Source: an uncultured Erythrobacteraceae bacterium
Lineage (GTDB): Bacteria > Pseudomonadota > Alphaproteobacteria > Sphingomonadales > Sphingomonadaceae
NCBI GenBank assembly: GCA_946482075.1
Contig: CAMLQG010000086.1
Location: forward strand, 1-15,357
Reading direction: 5' to 3'
Length of the DNA: 15,357 bases
Below, piece after piece: positions 7,533 through 13,055 of this stretch (positions are counted from its first letter, which is position 1; each line of letters starts with the position of its first letter). Below the pieces are notes generated by a model. The model saw only the letters and a program-made list of their open reading frames with translations. It made no database searches and was not told where the DNA came from. A program made the translations under genes and the position numbers.

Positions 7533-7552
7533 GTTGACACAGTTGACACTGT
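7533..7552 (-). repeat. Tandem TGTCAAC motif upstream of chpT
   Basis: On the minus strand TGTCAACTG is followed at once by TGTCAACC, two direct heptamers in 9-base register, about 30-45 bases before the chpT start. An overlapping ACAGT-TGAC-ACTGT inverted repeat is also present. It may be a binding site or promoter part for chpT. On the plus strand it gives two TTGACA boxes, but no -10 box lies at a proper distance. Confidence 0.4.
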
Positions 7553-7659
7553 CCAGAGAGAAATGATCAGGCCCTTCCCGCCACCCCGTAAACCTCCCGG
7601 TTTTCCGAGGGATAGGAGAGGAGGAGGGAGCAATATCGGACCTGCATCGCAAGCCCGCC

Positions 7660-8043
7660 TTAACCATCCGCGAGCGTGTAGGAAAGCGCTTCGAATCCTT
7701 TCATCCCGTCGCGCCAGAAGTTTATCTCATTCCCCCCCAGGATCGCCCACACCGCATCGTCATGCGCGGCCATGGCGCGATCTATCGCAGATGGCCGCGC
7801 AAGGCCATCGGGATGCGAATGATAATAGCCGATAACCGGCGATCCTCCCTCCCGCGCGGCGCGATGTGCGGCGATCAGCGCTGCGGGATCGATCTCGAAC
7901 CGGCGTGCGGGATCGGGGGCGACATTGGCGGCGGGCAAGGCCTGCTCGATCCGGCCGGGAGAGCCGAGGAGGATGCCGCAAGCCTCATCGGGGAGCGCGC
8001 GCGCGGCATGCGCTGCCATCTCGGCCCATGCGCTGCGGGCCAC
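7660..8043 (-). CDS. M67-family (JAMM/Mov34) metallopeptidase
   Basis: This module shows the full JAMM zinc-protease signature. Counting from a GTG at 8043 (127 residues) these are E20 (PDEACGILLG), H75-S-H77-P (YYHSHPDG) and D88 ten residues after H77 (SAID), the HxHx10D pattern. Family members remove ubiquitin-like or sulfur-carrier tails, or cut small peptides. The target here is unknown. I place a start at GTG 8043 because GGAG (8053-8050) lies six bases upstream and the resulting N-terminus MARSAWAEMAAHAARALP fits the family. The same frame is open upstream through a REP repeat into a GIY-YIG nuclease, so the domain can also be made as the C-terminal half of a fusion. The REP edge supplies the first G of the GGAG. 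Confidence 0.8.
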   Translation of the reverse strand: MARSAWAEMAAHAARALPDEACGILLGSPGRIEQALPAANVAPDPARRFEIDPAALIAAHRAAREGGSPVIGYYHSHPDGLARPSAIDRAMAAHDDAVWAILGGNEINFWRDGMKGFEALSYTLADG

Positions 8044-8358
8044 CCAAAGCTCCGTTCGTCCTGAGCTTGTCGAAGGACCGTCTTTCCCTTTTGCCAAGCG
8101 GGAGACGTCGTCCCAATCGCCCCGGATCAACCCGAGCTTCTTCTTGCGCGACCAACCCTTGATCTGCCGTTCGGCAGTTAACGCCTCGTACCGTGTGGGG
8201 AATTCCTGGGACCACACGAGTTCAACAGGCAGATAAGACTGCGTGAAGCCCGGGATCTGTCCACTCTGATGCGCCCCAATACGGCGCTGAAGATCGTCCG
8301 TATGGCCGATGTAGAACACCCCTCCCCGACAATGCAGCATGTAGGTCCAGAAAGGCAT
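7660..8358 (-). CDS. GIY-YIG nuclease reading in frame through a REP into the M67 peptidase
   Basis: From the ATG at 8358 the first 90 or so residues are a small stand-alone GIY-YIG nuclease of the COG2827 type: TYMLHC, then FYIG at 15-18, RR at 25-26, H30, and the catalytic glutamate E63 in AERQIKGWSRKKK, ending RGDWDDVSRLAKGK. No stop codon follows. The frame runs through REP copy 2, read as DGPSTSSGRTE, straight into the M67 peptidase, giving a 232-residue fusion. GGAGG (8375-8371) lies 12 bases before the ATG and touches the next REP. The frame stays open to 8487, but that extension is repeat sequence. I think the nuclease and peptidase were separate genes joined when the repeat removed the stop. 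Whether a fusion protein is made is not known. Confidence 0.8.
   Translation of the reverse strand: MPFWTYMLHCRGGVFYIGHTDDLQRRIGAHQSGQIPGFTQSYLPVELVWSQEFPTRYEALTAERQIKGWSRKKKLGLIRGDWDDVSRLAKGKDGPSTSSGRTELWVARSAWAEMAAHAARALPDEACGILLGSPGRIEQALPAANVAPDPARRFEIDPAALIAAHRAAREGGSPVIGYYHSHPDGLARPSAIDRAMAAHDDAVWAILGGNEINFWRDGMKGFEALSYTLADG
8051..8092 (+). repeat. REP-type palindromic repeat, copy 2 (inside the fused frame)
   Basis: The core at 8053-8076 is identical to copy 1 and is followed by the pyrimidine-rich tail to 8092. It lies inside the open frame joining the nuclease and the peptidase, and its outer edge contributes to the GGAG before the GTG at 8043. Confidence 0.85.
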
Positions 8359-8374
8359 CGTGTGCCCCAACCTC

Positions 8375-8462
8375 CGTTCGCCCTGAGCCTGTCGAAGGGC
8401 CGTCTTTCTCTTGTTGCGAGGTAGAAAGGAAAAGCGGTCCTTCGACAAGCTCAGGACGAACG
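8375..8462. repeat. Inverted REP pair, copies 3 and 4 (REPIN/BIME-like)
   Basis: The core at 8375-8398 (two substitutions from copy 1) and the inverted core at 8439-8462 face each other. Each has its pyrimidine-rich tail pointing inward, leaving a loop of roughly ten bases. The whole can fold as one long hairpin. It fills most of the gap between the divergent GIY-YIG gene and the pseudouridine synthase gene. Confidence 0.85.
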
Positions 8463-8525
8463 GATTCGGGGTATTTGCCACCTGCACGCCTTGTTTGAAA
8501 GGCGCTCCATCACCATCTAGACCCC

Positions 8526-9476
8526 ATGGGGGACAGCGAAGTCATTTCCGGTGTTCTGGCCGAAGGCGGCCAGCGGCTCGACAAGGCGCTGGCCGATGCG
8601 ACGGGGCTTTCGCGCGAGCGGATCAAGGCGTTGCTGGGCGATGGCCTGATCGCGGTCGATGGCAGCGCCGTGTCGCAAGCCTCCTTGAAGCCGGCGGCCG
8701 GCAGCACGTTCAGCGTGACGGTCCCACCGGTCGAAGCGGCCGAAGCGGTGGCGCAGGACATTCCGCTCGACATCGCGTTCGAGGATGACGCGCTGATCGT
8801 GGTCGACAAGCCCGCCGGGCTCGTCGTCCATCCCGCCGCCGGCAATCCCGACGGCACGCTGGTCAACGCGCTCATCCATCATTGTGCGGGCAAGCTTTCC
8901 GGCATCGGCGGAGTCGCGCGGCCGGGCATCGTTCACCGGATCGACAAGGATACGTCGGGCCTGTTGGTCGTCGCCAAGACGGATGCGGCCCATGAAGGGC
9001 TGGCTCGCCAGTTCGCGGACCATTCGATCACCCGCGCCTATCTCGCGGTGGTGAACGGCCACCCGGTGCCGCTATCCGGCACAGTGTCCGGGCGAGTCGG
9101 CCGTTCGCCCCACGACCGCAAGAAGATGGCATTGCTGCATGACAAGGACCCGCGGGGCAAGCATGCCGTCACGCATTACGAAACCAAGGAAAAGCTGACT
9201 TTATCGGCCCTTGTACAATGCAGGCTGGAAACCGGCCGCACGCATCAGGTGCGCGTTCATATGGCGTCAATCGGCCATCCGCTATTGGGGGACCCTGTCT
9301 ATGGACGCACGAACCCCAAGCTCAAGCCGCTTCTCCAGCGGCTTGCATTCCACCGCCAGGCTCTCCACGCGGCAGAGCTCGGCTTCCTTCACCCGATCTC
9401 GGGCGAATACATCCGATTCAGCAGTGAGTTACCTGCCGATATGCGGGAACTGATAGCGGAAATTGGGCATTTGTGA
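8526..9476 (+). CDS. rluD: RluD-type 23S rRNA pseudouridine synthase (RluA family)
   Basis: The 316-residue enzyme isomerises uridines to pseudouridine. An S4 RNA-binding domain covers roughly residues 16-62 (RLDKALADATGLSRERIKALLGDGLIAVDG). The catalytic domain has VVDKPAGLVVHP, then the signature RPGIVHRIDKDTSGLLVVAK with catalytic D140, and later LETGRTHQVRVHMASIGHPL and GDPVYG, all standard for the family. The S4 domain plus the overall length favour RluD over RluA, but the exact rRNA site is inferred. I see no convincing Shine-Dalgarno before the ATG. rpoH follows on the same strand after about 100 bases. Confidence 0.92.
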   Translation: MGDSEVISGVLAEGGQRLDKALADATGLSRERIKALLGDGLIAVDGSAVSQASLKPAAGSTFSVTVPPVEAAEAVAQDIPLDIAFEDDALIVVDKPAGLVVHPAAGNPDGTLVNALIHHCAGKLSGIGGVARPGIVHRIDKDTSGLLVVAKTDAAHEGLARQFADHSITRAYLAVVNGHPVPLSGTVSGRVGRSPHDRKKMALLHDKDPRGKHAVTHYETKEKLTLSALVQCRLETGRTHQVRVHMASIGHPLLGDPVYGRTNPKLKPLLQRLAFHRQALHAAELGFLHPISGEYIRFSSELPADMRELIAEIGHL

Positions 9477-9503
9477 TAAGTTCTTGCTAGGTCTCCGACA
9501 CTA

Positions 9504-9548
9504 AATGTGGCCAAATCGCGGAGTGCCCAGCAGGGGCTTCGCCACATT
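9504..9548 (+). promoter_or_regulatory. Structured element in the rpoH 5' leader
   Basis: AATGTGGC (9504-9511) and GCCACATT (9541-9548) form a perfect 8-bp stem enclosing a second hairpin, GCCC-AGCAG-GGGC (9525-9537). It ends 26 bases before the rpoH start codon. There is no T-run, so it is not a terminator. It could affect rpoH translation or RNA stability, or be a protein-binding site. Confidence 0.4.
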
Positions 9549-9574
9549 GGCCGACGCAAAAAGGTTCAAGGAAA

Positions 9575-10489
9575 GTGAGCGACAAGAGAAGTTCAACCCG
9601 ATCGGTCCCGGCCCTCAGCGGTGAGCAGAGCCTCAACCGCTATCTGACCGAGATCAAGAAGTTCCCGGTGCTGACGGCCGAGCAGGAATACATGCTCGCC
9701 AAGCGCTATCAGGAACACCAGGATCCAGAAGCGGCAGCGCAACTGGTGACGAGCCATCTGCGGCTCGTGGCGAAGATCGCCATGGGCTATCGCGGCTATG
9801 GCCTGCCGGTCAGCGACCTCATCTCCGAAGGCAATGTAGGCCTGATGCAGGGCGTGAAGAAATTCGAGCCCGACCGCGGCTTCCGCCTCGCCACCTACGC
9901 CATGTGGTGGATCAAGGCTTCGATGCAGGAATTCATCCTGCGCAGCTGGAGCCTGGTGAAGATGGGCACCACGGCCGCGCAGAAGAAGCTGTTCTTCAAC
10001 CTGCGCAAGATGAAGAAGAATCTCGACGCGTTCGAGGACACCGATCTTCATCCCGACGACGTGCGCAAGATCGCCGAGGATCTCGGCGTGCCCGAGCAGG
10101 AGGTGGTCAACATGAACCGCCGCATGCTGATGGGCGGCGATGCTTCGCTCAACGTCTCGCTGCGCAGCGACGAGGACGGCGCCGGCCAGTGGCAGGATTG
10201 GCTGACGGACGATCGCCCGCTGCAGGACGAAACCGTGGCCGAGGCGGAGGAAGCCTCTGTGCGCCGCGAGATGCTGTCGGAAGCGATGGAAAGCCTGAAC
10301 GAGCGGGAGAAGCACATTCTCACCGAACGCAGGCTGACCGACAATCCGCAGACGCTGGAAGAGCTTTCGCAGGTCTACGACGTGAGCCGCGAACGCATCC
10401 GCCAGATCGAGGTGCGCGCGTTCGAGAAGCTCCAGAAGGCCATGCAGCGGATCGCCGGCGAACGCATGATGCCGATGCCGGCGGCTTGA
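9575..10489 (+). CDS. rpoH: RNA polymerase sigma-32 factor RpoH
   Basis: This is the heat-shock sigma factor that directs RNA polymerase to chaperone and protease promoters. The 304-residue protein has normal length. Region 1.2 begins SLNRYLTEIKKFPVLTAEQE, region 2 contains HLRLVAKIA, DLISEGNVGLMQGV, FEPDRGFRLATYAMWWIKA, and the diagnostic RpoH box reads QKKLFFNLR at 136-144. Region 4.2 has an intact helix-turn-helix ending VSRERIRQIEVRAFEKLQ. The start is a GTG giving MSDKRSS. AAGG sequences lie 4-10 bases upstream. A nested hairpin in the leader (9504-9548) may matter for control. Alphaproteobacteria often carry more than one RpoH. Nothing here shows which paralogue this is. Confidence 0.96.
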   Translation: MSDKRSSTRSVPALSGEQSLNRYLTEIKKFPVLTAEQEYMLAKRYQEHQDPEAAAQLVTSHLRLVAKIAMGYRGYGLPVSDLISEGNVGLMQGVKKFEPDRGFRLATYAMWWIKASMQEFILRSWSLVKMGTTAAQKKLFFNLRKMKKNLDAFEDTDLHPDDVRKIAEDLGVPEQEVVNMNRRMLMGGDASLNVSLRSDEDGAGQWQDWLTDDRPLQDETVAEAEEASVRREMLSEAMESLNEREKHILTERRLTDNPQTLEELSQVYDVSRERIRQIEVRAFEKLQKAMQRIAGERMMPMPAA

Positions 10490-10518
10490 TCAGTCCGAAG
10501 CGGATCTGAACGCCTTTG

Positions 10519-10579
10519 ATCCTCCCTGTCGCCAAAGGCGATGGGGAGGTGTCAGCCGTCAGGCTGACGGAGGGGCCAA
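10519..10579 (+). repeat. 61-bp two-hairpin repeat, copy A (5' of the DUF559 gene)
   Basis: Hairpin 1 pairs CCTCCCTGTCGCC with GGCGATGGGGAGG around AAA, 13 bp with two G-T wobbles. Hairpin 2 pairs GTCAGCC with GGCTGAC around GTCA. The element ends GGAGGGGCCAA. It matches the copy at 11002-11062 at 60 of 61 positions. Its last base is the A of the DUF559 start codon, and its terminal GGAGGGG is that gene's Shine-Dalgarno. Confidence 0.9.
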
Positions 10580-10935
10580 TGGCGAGACAGACCACCAAGC
10601 GAGCCGTTGCGACGGCGCGAAAGCTCCGCGCAAACATGTCGCTGCCTGAAGTGTTGCTGTGGCGGGAATTGCGGGAAGCCCCGCTGAAATTCCGCCGCCA
10701 GCATCCTCTTGGGCCTTACGTTCTCGATTTCTACTGCGCATCGGCCAGGCTCGGCGTGGAAGTGGACGGAATCGGGCATGACATGGGCGATCGGCCAAAA
10801 CAGGACGAGGCGCGTGAAGCCTGGATTACGGCGCAGGGAATCACCGTGATCCGCATCGCCGCAACTGAAGTGCTGCAATCCCCCCCAGACACTGCTGAAG
10901 CGATCCTGGCCGCCTGCCGCGCCCGGACGCCCTAG
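10579..10935 (+). CDS. DUF559 endonuclease-like protein (PD-(D/E)XK/VSR-like)
   Basis: A 118-residue protein with the DUF559 pattern: ARKLRANMSLPEVLLWRELR, then FRRQHPLGPYVLDFYC, then LGVEVDG with a following histidine, and a C-terminal ITVIRIAATEVLQ. Candidate active-site residues are E24, D50, E61 and D63 with H67. The family is thought to have a Vsr-like nuclease fold, but its role is not well known. The start ATG is supported by GGAGGGG three bases upstream, which is the end of repeat copy A. The stop TAG (10933-10935) is followed immediately by an inverted repeat copy. The reading frame is therefore packed exactly between repeats with no spare flanking bases. Confidence 0.85.
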   Translation: MARQTTKRAVATARKLRANMSLPEVLLWRELREAPLKFRRQHPLGPYVLDFYCASARLGVEVDGIGHDMGDRPKQDEAREAWITAQGITVIRIAATEVLQSPPDTAEAILAACRARTP

Positions 10936-10990
10936 CCCCTCCACCATGCTGCGCATGGTCCCCCTCCCCATGCCTCCGGCACAGGGAGGA
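10936..10990 (-). repeat. Diverged two-hairpin repeat, copy C (inverted, 3' of the DUF559 gene)
   Basis: Read on the minus strand it has the same plan as copies A and B. It starts TCCTCCCTG, has a stem TGCC/GGCA around GGA, then TGGGGAGG, a second stem ACCATG/CATGGT around CGCAG (at 10943-10959), and ends GGAGGGG. The linear blocks are kept while both stem sequences are replaced by others that still pair. It begins on the base after the DUF559 stop codon. Confidence 0.8.
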
Positions 10991-11001
10991 TCGGGACAAG
11001 T

Positions 11002-11062
11002 ATCCTCCCTGTCGCCGAAGGCGATGGGGAGGTGTCAGCCGTCAGGCTGACGGAGGGGCCAA
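11002..11062 (+). repeat. 61-bp two-hairpin repeat, copy B
   Basis: Direct repeat of 10519-10579 with one difference (GAA instead of AAA in loop 1). Together with copy C it makes a facing inverted pair separated by 11 bases. It ends four bases from the stop codon of the minus-strand methyltransferase, so the hairpins may also shape that transcript's 3' end. Confidence 0.9.
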
Positions 11063-11065
11063 GCC

Positions 11066-11819
11066 CTACACCACTTCGATCCCCGCCACGTCGAGCATGA
11101 ACGACCCGTCCGGCTCGATCGCGAAGTAATCGGCGATCTCCTCCGCGGCGCCTGTCTGGAGCGAGCGGATCGCGGCGATAAGGGCTTCAGGCGTCCGCAT
11201 CCGGGCAATCCACGGGGCAAATTCCATCCGCAGGCGCCAGCGGCGGACGGAAACGACTTCGAACCCGGCCGCACCCAGGGCCGCCAGCCATTCGCCGGGG
11301 CGGTAGTCGCGCACGTGCGACGGATCGCGCAGCAGCTCGACTGCCTGGAGATGTGTGTCGAACAGTGGGTTTTCCGCCGCCACGCCGTCGACGAAGATCG
11401 CCGGACGGCCTTTGGCGAGGACGCGGCGGGCTTCGCGCAACCCGCCAGCGAGATCGCGCCAATGATGCGCGGTGAAACGGCAGGCGAGCATATCGAACGC
11501 ACCGTCCGCGAAGGGCAGAGCTTCGGCCGGGGCCTGTTGCGTGGCGATGTTGGCGAGACGACGCTCCTGCGCGGTGGCGGCGACGGCCGCGAGCATCCCG
11601 GCCGACAGGTCGCTTGCCGTCACCCGCCTGACATGGGCCGCCAGCGCATAGGCCACATGCCCCCCGCCGCAACCGAGATCGAGAGCGCGGGTCGCGCCGC
11701 TGTCCTGCGCGCGCTGGGCGATCCAGGCCAGGTCCTCGCCCGAGGCGGACGGCGCTGGCGACATAGGCTGCGGCCCGGGGACCGAACTGGGACTGAATGA
11801 CGGTGTCATGATCGGGCAT
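11066..11819 (-). pseudogene. Class I SAM-dependent methyltransferase with a frameshift
   Basis: The first part, from the ATG at 11819, reads MPDHDTVIQSQFGPRAAAYV and then ASAV, a typical start for this methyltransferase family. After about 24 codons the homology moves to another frame, continuing GEDLAWIAQRAQ, the SAM-binding motif ALDLGCGGGHVAYALA, SDLSAGML, ACRFTAHHW, RVLAKGRPAIFVDG and on to the stop at 11066. The switch lies near 11745-11750 and needs a +1 shift, as after a 2-base loss or 1-base gain. The span is one base over a multiple of three. AAGG lies 8 bases before the ATG. Without a shift, translation could begin only at in-frame ATGs (such as MTPSFS) giving an unrelated N-terminus. 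It is probably a recent pseudogene, a sequencing error or, less likely, programmed frameshifting. The methyl acceptor is unknown. Confidence 0.75.
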
Positions 11820-11866
11820 GGTAGGGGCCTTGTTGAGGAACATATGCGTGGCCCGGGTATGACTGC

Positions 11867-11898
11867 GGATAAGACTGTTACAATGGACATTCTTATCC
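11867..11898. promoter_or_regulatory. Candidate operator: inverted repeat in the divergent gap
   Basis: GGATAAGA (11867-11874) and TCTTATCC (11891-11898) are perfect 8-base inverted arms with a 16-base spacer. They flank the presumed -35 region of the regulator gene and lie about 50 bases upstream of the divergent methyltransferase. A helix-turn-helix dimer binding here could control both genes, including its own. Confidence 0.55.
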
Positions 11899-11907
11899 TA
11901 TTATAAT
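11878..11907 (+). promoter_or_regulatory. Predicted promoter of the MmyB-type regulator (leaderless)
   Basis: A perfect TATAAT lies at 11902-11907, with a poor TTACAA (11878-11883) 18 bases upstream. The transcript would start about 7-8 bases after the -10 box, at or next to the A of the ATG at 11915, and no Shine-Dalgarno is present. Both facts fit a leaderless mRNA. Confidence 0.55.
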
Positions 11908-11914
11908 TTCTGCC

Positions 11915-12697
11915 ATGCAAACTGCCGACCATCGCCGCCTGCTGGGCGCCTTCGTCCGTGCGCGGCGCGAGGCGTTGCAGCCCGACGAAGCGACGCGACG
12001 GCGCCGCACGCCCGGCCTCAGGCGCGAGGAAGTGGCTGCCCGCGCCGGAATCGGCGTCACCTGGTGCGCCTGGATCGAGCAGGGCCGCGAAGTGCGCCCC
12101 TCGGCCGACACGCTTTCCCGCCTGGCCGGCGCGCTGCGGCTGAGCCGGGCGGAACGCGCCTATCTCTTCGAACTGGCCGAGCGGCACGATCCGGAAAACC
12201 CTTTCGCCGGCAGCGCGGGCGATGCGCCCGCCGCGATCGCGGCGCTGGTCCAGGCGCTGCCCCACCCCGCCTATGGCCTCGACCCTGCGTGGAACATCTG
12301 CTGCTGGAACGCTCCCGCGCGCGCGCTGTTCGTGGGGCTGGAGAACGAGGCGGAGCGGAACCTCCTGCGCTACACCTTCACCGCACCCGAAGCGCGCCAA
12401 TTGCTGCCGGACTGGGAACAGCGCGCGCGCCGCATCCTGGCCGAGTTCCGCCAGGATTTCGGCCGCAATCCCACCGATCCGCTCGCGCGGGCCGTGGTCG
12501 ATTGGCTCCTCGACAACAGCGGTCTCTTCCGCGCGGCGTGGAACGGCCAGACCGTCGCCGCGCGCGAGGGCGGCGCGCGCAGCTTCCACCACCCGGAACA
12601 CGGCCCTCTGCGCTTCCGCCAGCACACGCTCCACCCCGCGGAACGCACGGACTTCAAGCTGGTGATGCTGGAGCCCGAAGCTGCCGGCGGGGAATGA
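11915..12697 (+). CDS. Helix-turn-helix transcriptional regulator, MmyB-like ligand-binding domain
   Basis: The 260-residue protein has an N-terminal XRE-type helix-turn-helix (residues about 8-95). It contains RRRTPGLRREEVAARAGIGV, then TWCAWIEQGREVRPSADTL, and a third part, LARLSRAERAYLFELAERH-like, typical of this family. The C-terminal 150 residues match the MmyB-like ligand-binding, PAS-like domain: YGLDPAWNICCWNAPARALF, NLLRYTF, then W-containing helices and a final FHHPEHGPLRFRQHTL. Relatives usually repress or activate a neighbouring enzyme gene. Here the divergent gene is the frameshifted methyltransferase, with a shared inverted repeat between them. The ligand is unknown. No Shine-Dalgarno is seen and a TATAAT box lies eight bases before the ATG. 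Confidence 0.87.
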   Translation: MQTADHRRLLGAFVRARREALQPDEATRRRRTPGLRREEVAARAGIGVTWCAWIEQGREVRPSADTLSRLAGALRLSRAERAYLFELAERHDPENPFAGSAGDAPAAIAALVQALPHPAYGLDPAWNICCWNAPARALFVGLENEAERNLLRYTFTAPEARQLLPDWEQRARRILAEFRQDFGRNPTDPLARAVVDWLLDNSGLFRAAWNGQTVAAREGGARSFHHPEHGPLRFRQHTLHPAERTDFKLVMLEPEAAGGE

Positions 12698-12699
12698 AG

Positions 12700-13050
12700 C
12701 GCCGTGTCAGCACATCGCCGATCCAGCGCCTCCAGTTCCGAATGATGCAGCAGGCTGACGGAAAGGCCGCCCGCTTCCCGCCATGCCTGCGCCGCGAAGC
12801 CCGCGGGCGCCACAACCCATGCGATGGCGGCATCATACAGGCATCTGGCCGCATGAACCTCCCGCACGGTCTGGTGGCCGACGGGCTGTGGGCCGGGTTT
12901 GCACCGCAGCACGAGCCGGACTGCGCGCTTCTCGGCGATCAGATCGGCATCGTGGCCTCGACCGGTCCGTGTCACCTGAACGGTCCAGCCGAGCCGGTCG
13001 AGAAGCGCGGCGCAATGGCGTTCATATTCGGGATAGGATAGCTGATTGGA
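12700..13050 (-). pseudogene. Mrr-like restriction endonuclease domain without start or proper stop
   Basis: About 110 codons in one frame match the Mrr catalytic domain. They read YPEYERHCAALLDRLGW, VTRTGRGHDADLIAEK, VRLVLRCKPG, PVGHQTVREVHAARC and LLHHSELEALD. Relatives typically read D-x(n)-QCK at the active site. Here the Q is replaced by R (LRCK), while D and K are kept. Upstream of the tyrosine at 13035 I find no ATG, GTG or TTG in frame near enough to be a natural start. Downstream the frame runs on, antisense to the regulator gene, to 12370 with sequence that no longer resembles a protein domain. The boundaries given cover the recognisable domain. I read it as a decayed gene that lost its 5' end, divergent from the XRE remnant next to it. 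Confidence 0.6.
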
Positions 13051-13055
13051 TATGA

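Noticed and set aside
7534..7567. Plus-strand promoter from two TTGACA boxes
   Set aside because: No -10 box lies 16-18 bases downstream of either box and no plus-strand gene follows.
9504..9548. Intrinsic terminator of the pseudouridine synthase gene
   Set aside because: The stem is followed by GGCCGACG, not a T-run, so a leader structure is the better reading.
10519..11062. CRISPR array
   Set aside because: There are only three copies, in mixed orientation, with a gene between them and no regular spacers.
11066..12634. A 522-codon minus-strand open frame upstream of and including the methyltransferase
   Set aside because: The N-terminal 270 or so codons are antisense to the MmyB-type regulator and show no family. 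Only the methyltransferase part is real.
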